Assembly: GCA_019636445.1 (NCBI GenBank)
Contig: JAHBXO010000002.1
Span: 124,001-188,000, forward strand
Length of the DNA stretch: 64,000 bases
Origin: Gemmataceae bacterium
GTDB taxonomy: Bacteria > Planctomycetota > Planctomycetia > Gemmatales > Gemmataceae
Reading direction: 5' to 3'
A program made the position numbers and the translations under genes. The notes under the pieces were generated by a model. That model searched no databases. It saw nothing but the letters and a program-made list of their open reading frames with translations, and was not told the origin of the DNA. This document shows positions 1 to 8,770 of this stretch, piece by piece (the first letter of the stretch is position 1; each line of letters opens with the position of its first letter).

Positions 1-57
1 TGCAATTCCGGCCCGGTTCGGACAGATTAGGTCATCCCGCCGTTGAGTCCTTCCGCC

Positions 58-1347
58 ATGCCGCGTTATCACATTGCCCGTTTCGAATCCGACGCCACGC
101 CACCACTTGGCCATCCGCTCTGCGGCGGCTGGATCGAACCGGTCCGTGGTTTCGACGATCCACTCAAGTGCCTCGGTATCGTGCTGCTGGGTGAAGGAAA
201 GCCGGTGGTGCTGGCCGCGCTCGACTGGACCGGCCTGCGGAACGGGGCCTACCGGAGTTGGCGCGCCGCCCTCGCCGAAGCGGCGCATACGATCCCGGAA
301 AACGTCGCCCTTCACTGCGTCCACCCGCACAACGCCCCCTTTGCCGACACCGAGGCCCAGAAACTCCTCGCCGCCAACGACGGCCCGCCCCTCATGGACC
401 TCGCCTTCTTCGACAAGGCCGTGAAAGCCTCTGCCGACGCCCTCAAGGCGTCGCTCGCCAAGGCCCGCGAGTTCACACACGTCGGTTACGGCGAGGCGGA
501 GGTGAAACAGGTCGCGTCCAACCGGCGCGTCATCGGCGAGGACGGCAAGGTGAAGTTCACCCGCACCAGCGCCACCAAGAGCAAGGAAGCCCGGGATGCG
601 CCCGAAGGCCTCATCGACCCGATGCTCCGCACCATCGGTTTCTGGAACGACGACGAACCACTCGCCGCGTTGCACTTTTACGCCACGCACCCCATGAGCT
701 ACTACGGCGACGGGCGCGTCAGCGCCGACTTCTGCGGCCTCGCTCGACAGAAGCGACAGGACGAGCAAAAGGGTGTCCACCAGATCTATTTCACCGGCTG
801 CTCCGGCAACGTGACGGCCGGAAAGTACAACGACGGCGAGAAGGCGAACCGTGCGATCCTCCGCGACCGGATGTACGACGGCATGGTCGCGGCCTGGCGG
901 AACGCCAAGGTCCGCAAGTGCACCGGTTGGAACTGGACCGTTGAACCGGTGAAATTCGAGCCGCGTCGGGAAGCGAGCTTCAGCGAGGAGGTCAGCATGC
1001 GGGACATGAAGGACCCGAAGCAGACGAAGGCGCGACGGAACAACGCGGCCCTGCAACTGGCGTGGCTGAAGCGTATCCAGACGCCGATCGAAATCACGTC
1101 ACTCGAAATCGGGAACGCACGCACGCTGCATCTGCCGGGCGAACCGTTCATCGAATATCAGTTGGCCGCCTCTCTCGCCTCCGGCAAGACGCCGGTCTGC
1201 GTCGCCGGCTACGGCGACGACGGCCTCGGCTACATCCCCACCGCCGACGCCTATCTGCAGGGCGGCTACGAACCCACCGTGGCGCTCGCCGCGCCGACGA
1301 GCGAGGCAATCCTGAAGAAGGCGATCGAAAAACTGCTGAAGAAGTAA
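58..1347 (+). CDS. Neutral/alkaline ceramidase-like protein, no signal peptide
   Basis: The 429-residue protein resembles the N-terminal domain of the neutral/alkaline non-lysosomal ceramidase family, zinc amidohydrolases that cleave the N-acyl bond of ceramides. Visible features are the early Thr-Pro-Pro-Leu-Gly stretch, an HPHNAP segment (residues 89-94) where the family has its HTH zinc ligands, THP at 210-212, a GCSGNV motif, and a C-terminal VAGYGDDGLGYIPT block shared with the next gene. No signal peptide is seen, so it is probably cytoplasmic. The ATG at 58 is preferred; a TTG at 43 would add five residues. The next gene starts 18 bp downstream and looks like a paralogue. True substrate unknown; planctomycetes have many such proteins. 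Confidence 0.75.
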   Translation: MPRYHIARFESDATPPLGHPLCGGWIEPVRGFDDPLKCLGIVLLGEGKPVVLAALDWTGLRNGAYRSWRAALAEAAHTIPENVALHCVHPHNAPFADTEAQKLLAANDGPPLMDLAFFDKAVKASADALKASLAKAREFTHVGYGEAEVKQVASNRRVIGEDGKVKFTRTSATKSKEARDAPEGLIDPMLRTIGFWNDDEPLAALHFYATHPMSYYGDGRVSADFCGLARQKRQDEQKGVHQIYFTGCSGNVTAGKYNDGEKANRAILRDRMYDGMVAAWRNAKVRKCTGWNWTVEPVKFEPRREASFSEEVSMRDMKDPKQTKARRNNAALQLAWLKRIQTPIEITSLEIGNARTLHLPGEPFIEYQLAASLASGKTPVCVAGYGDDGLGYIPTADAYLQGGYEPTVALAAPTSEAILKKAIEKLLKK

Positions 1348-1365
1348 CCCATTTACGAGGTCGAT

Positions 1366-2706
1366 ATGAGTCGTTTCGCGTTCGTTCTTTTCTTGGCTTG
1401 TTTTTGCCTTCCCCTTCGCGCGGCGGAGCCGGGCTTCAAGGCCGGCGTCGCGCGGGCGAACATCACGCCGAAGGAATTCATGTGGATGGCGGGCTACGGC
1501 TCGCGCAACAAGATCGCCGAGGGCAAGACGCACGACCTTTTCGCCAAGGCGCTCGCGCTCGAGGACTCCAACGGCCAACGCCTCGTTCTGGTCACCACCG
1601 ACCTCATCGGCCTGCCGCGAACCGTTTCGGAAGTCGTCTTCGAATCGGTGAAGGACAAAGCGAAACTCACTCGCGGACAACTCCTGCTGAACGCGTCGCA
1701 CACGCACTGCGGACCGGTCGTCAACGACAACCTCATGGACATGTACCCGCTCAACGACGCGCAGCGGAAGCAGGTCGTCGATTACACGGCGAACCTGCGC
1801 GAAGCTCTCGCCAAAGTCGTGCTCGACGCCGTCGCCGACCTCAAGCCCGCGTCGATCTCGCACGGCGAAGGCTCGGCCCTCTTTGCACTCAACCGACGGG
1901 AGAAAAAAGGGGATCAGATCATCAACGGCTTCAACCGCGAAGGTCCCGTCGACCACTCCGTTCCGGTCCTGAAGGTCGAGGCTGGCGGAAAGCTCCTCGC
2001 CGTCGTCTTCGGCTACGCCTGCCACAATACCACGCAATCGTACTACCAGTGGTGCGGCGACTACGCCGGCTTTGCTCAGATCGAGATCGAAAAGGCGCAC
2101 CCCGGCACCACCGCGCTCTACTGGATTGGCTGTGGCGGCGACGTGAACCCCCAGCCGCGCGGCAAGGAAGAGCTTTGCATCAAGCACGGCAAGGAACTCG
2201 CCGACGGCGTCGCGAAGGCGTTGAAGGGGGAAATGAAACCCATCACCGGTTCGCTCGCCGGAAAATACGCGACCGTCGACCTCAAACTCGATGGCTCCGC
2301 GACAAAGGAATCCCTCTTGGCCGACCAGCTCAAAAATAGCCTCGCACACAAGAACCGAGCCACGCGCCTGCTCAAGATGCTCGCCGAGACGGGTTCGATG
2401 ACCTCGAACTACCCCCACTATCCGGTGCAGGTCTGGAAGCTGGGCGATCAGCTCACCTGGGTCGGCCTCGGCGGCGAAGTGGTGCTCGACTACGCGATTC
2501 GCATTCGCAAGGAGTTGCCGAAAAACCGCTCCGTCTGGGTCGCCGGCTACTGCAACGACGTGATGGCGTACATTCCGTCCAAGCGCGTGCTGATCGAGGG
2601 CGGCTACGAAGGCGAATCGTCCATGGTCTACTACGGTCTGCCGGGCAAGTGGGCCGACACGATCGAGGAGAAGATCATTGGGAAAGTGCATGAACTGGCA
2701 AAGTGA
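1366..2706 (+). CDS. Secreted neutral/alkaline ceramidase-like protein
   Basis: A 446-residue paralogue of the preceding protein, but with an N-terminal signal peptide (hydrophobic residues 4-17, cleavage probably after the Ala-Ala at 19-20). The family start follows as AGVARANITP (26-35). The zinc-ligand motif SHTHCG is at 111-116, and FGYACHNTT and YWIGCGGDVNP follow. The C-terminal VAGYCNDVMAYIPS block matches the family. It is therefore predicted to be an exported amidohydrolase. The tandem arrangement with the upstream gene suggests one transcript and a duplication with divergent localisation. Activity on ceramide itself is not demonstrated by sequence. Confidence 0.8.
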   Translation: MSRFAFVLFLACFCLPLRAAEPGFKAGVARANITPKEFMWMAGYGSRNKIAEGKTHDLFAKALALEDSNGQRLVLVTTDLIGLPRTVSEVVFESVKDKAKLTRGQLLLNASHTHCGPVVNDNLMDMYPLNDAQRKQVVDYTANLREALAKVVLDAVADLKPASISHGEGSALFALNRREKKGDQIINGFNREGPVDHSVPVLKVEAGGKLLAVVFGYACHNTTQSYYQWCGDYAGFAQIEIEKAHPGTTALYWIGCGGDVNPQPRGKEELCIKHGKELADGVAKALKGEMKPITGSLAGKYATVDLKLDGSATKESLLADQLKNSLAHKNRATRLLKMLAETGSMTSNYPHYPVQVWKLGDQLTWVGLGGEVVLDYAIRIRKELPKNRSVWVAGYCNDVMAYIPSKRVLIEGGYEGESSMVYYGLPGKWADTIEEKIIGKVHELAK

Positions 2707-2711
2707 AGAGA

Positions 2712-2781
2712 GCGGGATAGGGGAGTCGAACCCCTTTCACAGCCTTGGGAAGGCTGGGCACGGCCGATATACCAATCCCGC
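2712..2781 (-). tRNA. tRNA-Gly (anticodon CCC)
   Basis: On the minus strand the sequence folds as a complete cloverleaf of 70 nt. The acceptor stem GCGGGAT pairs with ATCCCGC, the D-stem GTAT pairs with GTGC (with G-T pairs), the anticodon stem CAGCC/GGCTG encloses the loop TTCCCAA (anticodon CCC), and the T-arm is AGGGG-TTCGACT-CCCCT. CCA is not encoded. It lies between the ceramidase pair and upp. Confidence 0.95.
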
Positions 2782-2822
2782 AACGGTGGAATTCTAGCAA
2801 GCCGACTGCCGAACTCAAGCGG

Positions 2823-3464
2823 TCACGTGGTTCCAAACTGCCGGTCGCCGGCATCGCCAAGCCCGGGGACGATGTAGCCGAGTTCGTTCAGGTGCGAGTC
2901 GACTGCGGCCAGATAGATGTCCACGTCGGGGTGAGCGGCCTGAAGCGCGGCAACACCTTCGGGCGCGGCGATCAGGCCGATGAACCGGACTTGCGGCGTC
3001 CCGGCTTGTTTGAGGAGACGGATTGCTTCGATGGCGGAGCCACCCGTTGCCAGCATCGGATCGAGGACGATGCCGAGGCCCATGACGGGTTGGGCGGGCA
3101 GTTTGTTGTAGTAGGTGACCGGCTTGAGGGTGGCGTGGTCGCGGTAGAGGCCGATGTGCCAGACGGCGGCTTCGGGCAGCGCGTCGAGCATGGCGTTCGC
3201 CATGCCGAGGCCGGCGCGCAGCACCGGCACGAGGCCGACCTTCACGTCCAGTTCCTTGCCCACGCATTCCACAAGCGGCGTGCGCACCGGAACGTCGCGC
3301 AGGGGCACATCCCTCGTCGCTTCGTAGAAGAGCACTTGTGAAATCTCGTACACCAACTCGCGAAAGATCGGCGGTGGCGTGTCGTGTGCCCGCAACTTCG
3401 CGAGCTTGTGAACGAGCAGCGGATGCGACGAGACGTGCACGGCGGCCATGGCCCGATCCTTCAC
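2823..3464 (-). CDS. upp: Uracil phosphoribosyltransferase
   Basis: Converts uracil and PRPP to UMP in pyrimidine salvage. The 213-residue length matches the family. Visible signatures are VPVLRAGLGM, the YYNKLP segment, the PRPP-binding loop VLDPMLATGGSA, and a C-terminal GLGDAGDRQFGT uracil-binding stretch. It is the last gene of a minus-strand operon. Its ATG overlaps the TGA of cdd by 4 nt (ATGA), which favours this start over an internal Met five codons later and suggests translational coupling. Confidence 0.97.
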   Translation of the reverse strand: MKDRAMAAVHVSSHPLLVHKLAKLRAHDTPPPIFRELVYEISQVLFYEATRDVPLRDVPVRTPLVECVGKELDVKVGLVPVLRAGLGMANAMLDALPEAAVWHIGLYRDHATLKPVTYYNKLPAQPVMGLGIVLDPMLATGGSAIEAIRLLKQAGTPQVRFIGLIAAPEGVAALQAAHPDVDIYLAAVDSHLNELGYIVPGLGDAGDRQFGTT

Positions 3465-3898
3465 TTGATGGCGGGGCGGTTGCCGGTGCTACCGCCGCCG
3501 ATCGATTTCCCCATCGTTTTCGCTTCGAACGCGAGCGGGATCAGATCGCCCAGTTTGTAGCAGACCATCTGCTTCTTGTGGTTCAGGAGGTACACCTCGA
3601 TGTCGCCACAAAGTTCCCAAAGGAGTTGGCGGCAGGCACCGCAAGGCGGTGTGAGTTCCTCGGTCTCGGCATAGACGGCGATGCGGGCGAATTTGCGGGA
3701 GCCTTCGGAGATGGCCTTGCAGACCGCGACACGCTCAGCGCAGATGGTCAGGCCGTAACTGGCGCACTCGACGTTGCAACCGGAATAAATGATTCCATCG
3801 GACGCCTGAACCGCGGCACCGACCTTGAAGCCGGAAAAGGGCGCGTGCGCCTTGTTCCTCACGGCGGCGGCGGCGATGAAGAGCGGGTCCGCGCTCAT
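3461..3898 (-). CDS. cdd: Cytidine deaminase
   Basis: Deaminates (deoxy)cytidine to (deoxy)uridine. This is a homotetrameric-type short cytidine deaminase of 145 residues. The zinc site is clear: the CAERVAV motif carries the first Cys ligand and the catalytic Glu, and PCGACRQ gives the other two Cys ligands. FKVGAAV and SGCNVECASYG are the usual substrate-binding segments. The C-terminal tail is slightly extended and Gly-rich. It overlaps deoA upstream and upp downstream by 4 nt each, which places it in a three-gene salvage operon. Confidence 0.97.
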   Translation of the reverse strand: MSADPLFIAAAAVRNKAHAPFSGFKVGAAVQASDGIIYSGCNVECASYGLTICAERVAVCKAISEGSRKFARIAVYAETEELTPPCGACRQLLWELCGDIEVYLLNHKKQMVCYKLGDLIPLAFEAKTMGKSIGGGSTGNRPAIK

Positions 3899-5202
3899 GA
3901 AATCTGCTCCAAAACCAGATTGGAATCCGATGGACGATCCCCTGTAAGAGTGTAGCTGGTTTGGAGTCGATCCAACACCTCCGGCAATGTCGAATCCTCG
4001 CGATAATGGATGGTCAGGACGGTATCGCCGGCGCGGACGGCGTCGCCGGGCTTGGCACGGACGACAATCCCAACGGCCGGATCGATGCGATCGGTCGCCT
4101 TCCTTCGCCCCCCCCCGAGGAGCATGCCTGCGATGCCGAGCGCCTCGGCGTCCAGATCCGCGATGAAGCCGTCGCGGTCGGCCTTCAACTCGTGCGTCTT
4201 CGGTGCGGTCGGCAATCGGGAATCATCGTCGACGACGCGCGGGTCGCCGCCCTGTTGCTCCACCATCTTGCGGAAGCATTCGAGTCCGCGGCCGGAATCG
4301 AGCGCATCGCGGACTTTCGCACGGGACTGTTCGTCGGACTCGACGAGTCCCGCGAGCCGGACCATGCGGGCGGCGAGGGCGAGCGAAAGTTCGGTGAGAT
4401 CGGCGGGGCCGTTCCCTTTGAGCGTTTCAATCGATTCGATGACTTCGAGGGCGTTGCCGACGGCACGGCCGAGGGGTCGATCCATCGCGGTGACGAGCGC
4501 CTCGCAGCGGAGGCCGTTGAGCCGGGCGACGCGGACGATGCCTTCGGCGAGGTTGCGGGCGTCGTCGCGCGTTTTCATGAACGCGCCACGGCCGCACTTC
4601 ACGTCCATGACAAGCGAGTCGATCCCTTCGGCGAGCTTTTTGCTGAGGATCGAAGCCGTGATGAGCGGAATGCACTCGACGGTGCCGGTGACATCGCGGA
4701 GGGCATAGAGCGTCTTGTCAGCGGGGGCGACTTCGGCCGTCTGGCCGATCATGCCGATGCCCGTGGCGCGGAGGGCGGCACGGAATTCCGCTTCGGACAG
4801 GTTCACCCGGAAGCCGGGAATCGATTCCAGTTTGTCGAGGGTGCCGCCGGTGTGGCCGAGTCCGCGCCCGGACATCATCGGCACGTAAGCGCCGCACGCG
4901 GCGACGAGCGGGGCAAGGATGAGCGAGGTCTTGTCGCCAACACCGCCGGTACTGTGCTTGTCGACCTTCGGGCCGGGCAGCTCGGACAAGTCCAGCCGTT
5001 TTCCCGAGTCGGCCATGAGGCGAGTGAACGTGGCGGTCTCGTTCGGCGTCATGCCGCGCCAGACGATCGCCATGAGCAGCGCGGACAGCTGATACGGCTC
5101 CCAGTCGGCGCCCGTGGCCGCCGCGCGGACGAACGCGGCCAGTTCGGTTTCGGCGAGTTCGCCGCCGTCGCGCTTCCGGCGAATCACGTCCACGGCTCGC
5201 AT
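3895..5202 (-). CDS. deoA: Thymidine / pyrimidine-nucleoside phosphorylase
   Basis: Phosphorolyses thymidine and possibly uridine to the base and (deoxy)ribose-1-phosphate, feeding upp. The 435-residue length is normal for the family. Signatures include KHSTGGVGDKTS (phosphate binding), MSGRGLGHTGGTLDKLE, and DVKCGRGAFMK. The all-alpha N-terminal domain begins RAVDVIRRKRDGG. It is the first gene of the deoA-cdd-upp operon. Thymidine-specific DeoA and broad-specificity Pdp cannot be separated by eye. The gene is divergent from the 5284 gene, with about 80 bp between them. Confidence 0.93.
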   Translation of the reverse strand: MRAVDVIRRKRDGGELAETELAAFVRAAATGADWEPYQLSALLMAIVWRGMTPNETATFTRLMADSGKRLDLSELPGPKVDKHSTGGVGDKTSLILAPLVAACGAYVPMMSGRGLGHTGGTLDKLESIPGFRVNLSEAEFRAALRATGIGMIGQTAEVAPADKTLYALRDVTGTVECIPLITASILSKKLAEGIDSLVMDVKCGRGAFMKTRDDARNLAEGIVRVARLNGLRCEALVTAMDRPLGRAVGNALEVIESIETLKGNGPADLTELSLALAARMVRLAGLVESDEQSRAKVRDALDSGRGLECFRKMVEQQGGDPRVVDDDSRLPTAPKTHELKADRDGFIADLDAEALGIAGMLLGGGRRKATDRIDPAVGIVVRAKPGDAVRAGDTVLTIHYREDSTLPEVLDRLQTSYTLTGDRPSDSNLVLEQIS

Positions 5203-5228
5203 CGTCGGCTCCTTTCCCGCGAACGACT

Positions 5229-5257
5229 TTGTACCGGCGGAGGCGGGGAACTACAAT
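5229..5257 (+). promoter_or_regulatory. Possible sigma70-type promoter for the caspase-like gene
   Basis: TTGTAC (5229-5234) and TACAAT (5252-5257) are separated by 17 bp. The GTG start of the next gene lies 27 nt downstream of the -10 box. The -10 fits well and the -35 weakly (TTG only). Prediction by eye only. Confidence 0.35.
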
Positions 5258-5283
5258 TCTCCCTTCCTCCAAAAGGGCGAAAC

Positions 5284-6681
5284 GTGGGCACTAGCCGGTC
5301 GTTCCTGGTCGCCGTCGAGCGGCCCCTGCACGCCGGGTTGAGCGGCATGCCGGGCGCGTCGGCGGACGCGGCACGGCTGGACGCGGCGCTGGATACGGCC
5401 GGGTACGCTAAGGAACATCGCGTGTTGCTCGTGGATACCTACGCCACGCTCGCGGCAGTTGAATCGCACTGGAAAAAGTTCCGCCGGAGCATTCGCGCCG
5501 GAGATCGAGTCGTCGTCGGCTGGTTGGGACGGGGGCACGCGGGAAAGGGCCGAGGTCGATTCCATTGCTGGGACACGTTGCCCGACGATCACACCGGCAC
5601 GTCGTTCGCAGTGCGGGACTGGCTCGCCGATCTGCATGCGATGCCGGTTGACGAGGCGGTCTTGCTGCTGGCCGCGCCGGGAATCGACGCGGACGAGCTG
5701 ACCGACGGCATGGATACGAGTGCGAATCTCGTCGCGTTGATCGCGGGTCGCGTGGACGAAGAGCCGTATATACCGACGGAGGGCGGTCTTTGGGGCGACC
5801 TCATCGCCGAGGCGATCGCGGGGCGGAACCGTGCCGCCCGCGACGAATCGGGGCACGTCACGGCGCGGTCGATCCAGAAGACGCTGGATGCAACTTTCCC
5901 GGAACGGTTGCGGAGATCCGGTTCGCCGAATCATCGGCAGACGCCACACTTGATCGGCCACGCCAAAGGAATCCTTCGAGACCCTCCGACATCGGAAGGC
6001 GGTCCGATCCTGGACGCGGGCCAACTCCGCCGCGTCGCCCTGCGGTCCGAAACGACGACGGCGCTCCGGGATCTGGCGGACTATCGCAAATCGCACGTGA
6101 TTCCGGCGAAAGCCGGAGCGGCGAGCCGGCGGTTCGTTCAACGCCTTGCCGCGTCCGACATCCGCACGGATGTGGAGCGTGTGGCCCTTCTCTGCCGCGA
6201 GTCCTTCGGCCACGCACGCCGGCACCTCGCGATCGCCATTGGCACCGACGGCACCGGTTCGCTGCGCTCGCCGGACTTCGAATACGCCGTTTCCGTCGAA
6301 CTCGATCCCGGCGATTCGTCGCGCCTCTGCTGGCGGCGGGAATTCGGCCGGTTTGGCGAACTCGAACTCGCCCGATCCGACGTGTTCGGCCCGGAATTCG
6401 ATCAACTCGCGTTCGAACTCGCCCGTCCAATCGACGTAGCATCCTTCGTGGACCGGTTGACGGGCGCACCCCTGGCGGGCGTCCGCGTCGTGGAATCCTC
6501 CGACGGCGAATCGTGCGAACTGACTCTGCCCGGCTTCGCCGGCACCATCGAAGTCCGCCGGCAGGAAGTCGTCGTGCGGGGCCGCACGCAGCGCGCAACC
6601 GGCCTGTTCGATTGCCTGCTGGCGTTCCTGACCCGCTTCGGACCGATCGACGAACCGCCGGCGCTGCCGCCGAAACGATAG
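5284..6681 (+). CDS. Degenerate caspase-like (peptidase C14 fold) protein
   Basis: 466 residues with a GTG start; the open frame extends upstream only across deoA on the other strand. The first ~230 residues follow the caspase/metacaspase layout: an opening beta-strand (SFLVAVERP), SADAARLDAAL for the usual NDA helix, RAGDRVVVGWLGRGHA where YFSGHG is expected, DEAVLLLAAPGID where LLDSCHSG is expected, then LVALIAG, GGLWGDLIAEAI, GHVTARSIQKTL and RQTPHL. Both catalytic positions look lost: Arg, or a shifted His, stands for the His, and no Cys is present at the second site. The C-terminal ~230 residues are unfamiliar. It may be a non-catalytic scaffold or sensor. Ten bases separate it from the metal permease gene. 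Confidence 0.5.
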   Translation: MGTSRSFLVAVERPLHAGLSGMPGASADAARLDAALDTAGYAKEHRVLLVDTYATLAAVESHWKKFRRSIRAGDRVVVGWLGRGHAGKGRGRFHCWDTLPDDHTGTSFAVRDWLADLHAMPVDEAVLLLAAPGIDADELTDGMDTSANLVALIAGRVDEEPYIPTEGGLWGDLIAEAIAGRNRAARDESGHVTARSIQKTLDATFPERLRRSGSPNHRQTPHLIGHAKGILRDPPTSEGGPILDAGQLRRVALRSETTTALRDLADYRKSHVIPAKAGAASRRFVQRLAASDIRTDVERVALLCRESFGHARRHLAIAIGTDGTGSLRSPDFEYAVSVELDPGDSSRLCWRREFGRFGELELARSDVFGPEFDQLAFELARPIDVASFVDRLTGAPLAGVRVVESSDGESCELTLPGFAGTIEVRRQEVVVRGRTQRATGLFDCLLAFLTRFGPIDEPPALPPKR

Positions 6682-6690
6682 GATGACGCG

Positions 6691-7644
6691 ATGGTGGAGT
6701 TTCTGAAGTCGATCATCGATCGGACCGCGCAATCGCTCGGTGCGGAGCCTTACGAGGTGAATGCCGTTCTCGCGATCACGCTCGTCGCGCTGGTCTGCGG
6801 TTCCGTCGGCACGCTCGTCGTCGGCAACCGCATGTCGTTCTTCAGCGACGCCATGGCCCACTGCGCCTTTGCCGGCGTTGCACTCGGCCTGCTCTCCGTG
6901 CTCCTCGTCGACCCGTTGAACCGCAACGTCGACGACTCCCCGTTCCGCTGGCTCGTCCCCGTGGTCATGATCGCGTTCGGTGCCGCGGTCGGCGTCGGGA
7001 TCGCCTACTTTCGCGAGCGCACCACCCTCGCCGCCGATTCCATCATTGGCGTCTTTTTCGCCCTCGCCATCGGCTTCGGCGCCATGCTCATCCCGCTCGT
7101 GAACAAGGCCGGCCAGCGGTTCGATCCCGAAGCCTTTCTGTTCGGTTCGCCCATGTTCGCCGACGCCGAGGATCAATTGATGTTGATCGTGCTCTGCTTC
7201 CTCGTCCTCGGCTTCATTCTGTTCCGATTCAATTCGGTGGTCTTCGCGAGTTTCAGCCCCAGTCTCGCCCGGTCCCGCCGCGTGGAGGTGCGATTAAACC
7301 AGTACCTGTTCGTGGTGCTGCTTTCGCTCGTGGTGAATCTGTCGATCAAAGCCGTGGGCGTGCTGTTGATCAACGCGATGCTCGTGGTGCCGGCGGCGGC
7401 GGCGGCGAACGGGGCGCGGAACGTGCGACAGCTCTTCGTCGGCAGCCTCGCGATCGCGCTCGGCAGCGGACTCGGGGGGTTCTTCATCAGCAAAAACTGG
7501 TCGTTGAACCTCGGTGCGGGGCGCGTCTTCGAGTTCCGCACCGGCGGCACGATCGTGGTACTCACGGTCCTCTGCTTTTTCGCGACGGCGTTCTACGCCC
7601 GCCTCCGCGGCCGCCGCGTCCACGGAGCCGACTGCGCGTGTTGA
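6691..7644 (+). CDS. Metal ABC transporter permease, ZnuB/TroC (ABC-3) family
   Basis: A 317-residue integral membrane protein with about eight hydrophobic segments. It shows the ABC-3 family signature around FFSDAMAHCAFAGVALG (the variant of SHA.LPG) and ADSIIGVFFALAIGFGAM, as well as VGVLLINAMLVVPAAAA. Such permeases import Zn, Mn or Fe together with an ATPase and a binding protein. Neither partner lies adjacent here, so they must be encoded elsewhere, or upstream function is supplied in trans. A PF03773 permease gene follows 106 bp later. Confidence 0.85.
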   Translation: MVEFLKSIIDRTAQSLGAEPYEVNAVLAITLVALVCGSVGTLVVGNRMSFFSDAMAHCAFAGVALGLLSVLLVDPLNRNVDDSPFRWLVPVVMIAFGAAVGVGIAYFRERTTLAADSIIGVFFALAIGFGAMLIPLVNKAGQRFDPEAFLFGSPMFADAEDQLMLIVLCFLVLGFILFRFNSVVFASFSPSLARSRRVEVRLNQYLFVVLLSLVVNLSIKAVGVLLINAMLVVPAAAAANGARNVRQLFVGSLAIALGSGLGGFFISKNWSLNLGAGRVFEFRTGGTIVVLTVLCFFATAFYARLRGRRVHGADCAC

Positions 7645-7750
7645 AGACTGTTCGCGATCCCGTCCGTTTGACACAATAGACGAACCGTGCCGCGGCTCCC
7701 CGCGTATTGACGGTTGGCGCAGACCGCTTCCCGCAGCCCCGAAGTGAGCC

Positions 7751-8770
7751 GTGGTCGATCAGATTCGCGACTTCCTCCTGACATTCAGCTCGATTCTCTG
7801 GGAGGCGATGCCCTTCATCGTGCTGGGCGCGCTCATTGCCGGCATCCTGGAGGAATTCCTGCCCCAGCACTGGATCACGAAATTCATGCCGAAGAACCCG
7901 CTGCTCTCCGCGGCGGTCGGCGGCGCGCTCGGGCTGATCTTCCCGATGTGCGAATGCGGGATCGTCGTCGTCATGCGCCGCCTGCTCAAGAAGGGCCTGC
8001 CGCTCTCGTGCTGCATCGCCTACATGCTCGCCGGGCCGATTCTGAACGTCGTCGTACTCCTCAGTACCTACTACGCCTTCAAGACCCACGAGATCGATGG
8101 CCAGAAGATCGGTTTCGACATGGTCATCCTCCGGGCCGGGCTGGGATTCCTCATCGCGACGACCACCGGAGTCATCGTGTATCTCCTGTCGCGGAAATCC
8201 GGCCCGGCGTCGTTCGTGACGCTGTCGGCCATGCCGAAACCATCGCTGCTGCCGATGGTGGAAGACGGCGCGGCTCCGACCAAGCCCAAACCGCTGACGA
8301 AACGACTCTCGAATATCTCCTCGACGGCCCTGCACGACTTCATGGACATCACGGTCTTCCTGATCCTCGGTGCGATTTTGGCTGCTTGCGCGAAGCTCTA
8401 CCTGCAGGCCGGCACGATCGAAAGCATCTCGCAGGAGCAGCCGGTCGTCGCAATCCCGCTGATGATGCTTGTCGCGATCCTGATGTGCCTGTGCAGCGAG
8501 GCGGACGCCTTCGTGGCCGCGAGTTTCACGAAGATGCACGTGTCGGCGAAACTCGCCTTCCTCGTTCTCGGCCCGATGCTCGACCTGAAGCTCCTCATGA
8601 TGTTCACGCGGGTCTTCCGCGCGAAGCTGATCGGCATCATCGTCGTCTGCACGGTGACCCAGGTCTTTATCTGGTCGATGATCGTGCACCACACCTACCG
8701 GCCGTTCTCGGAGTCGTTCCTCGGATCGGGCACGCCGGCAGTCACGGTGAACGAAGGGGGCAAGCCATGA
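7751..8770 (+). CDS. PF03773-type permease (YraQ/ArsP_1-like)
   Basis: A 339-residue membrane protein with a GTG start. The conserved core is plain: MPFIVLGALIAGILEEF, FPMCECGIVVVMRRLLKKG with the CxC pair, and YMLAGPILNVVVLLSTY. A second half repeats the fold (CLCSEADAFVAASF). Members are proposed exporters of metals or metalloids. It overlaps the next gene by 4 nt (ATGA), and the next gene encodes the partner subunit usually found with this family, which supports a two-component permease. The substrate is not determined. Confidence 0.85.
   Translation: MVDQIRDFLLTFSSILWEAMPFIVLGALIAGILEEFLPQHWITKFMPKNPLLSAAVGGALGLIFPMCECGIVVVMRRLLKKGLPLSCCIAYMLAGPILNVVVLLSTYYAFKTHEIDGQKIGFDMVILRAGLGFLIATTTGVIVYLLSRKSGPASFVTLSAMPKPSLLPMVEDGAAPTKPKPLTKRLSNISSTALHDFMDITVFLILGAILAACAKLYLQAGTIESISQEQPVVAIPLMMLVAILMCLCSEADAFVAASFTKMHVSAKLAFLVLGPMLDLKLLMMFTRVFRAKLIGIIVVCTVTQVFIWSMIVHHTYRPFSESFLGSGTPAVTVNEGGKP

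Noticed and set aside
3961..5283. Upstream extension of the caspase-like gene giving 906 residues
   Set aside because: The extension runs opposite deoA, which is unmistakable. The protein-like sequence starts at the GTG at 5284.
7714..8766. Upstream extension of the His-rich permease subunit
   Set aside because: It is the out-of-frame shadow of the PF03773 permease; the ATG overlapping that gene's stop is the natural start.
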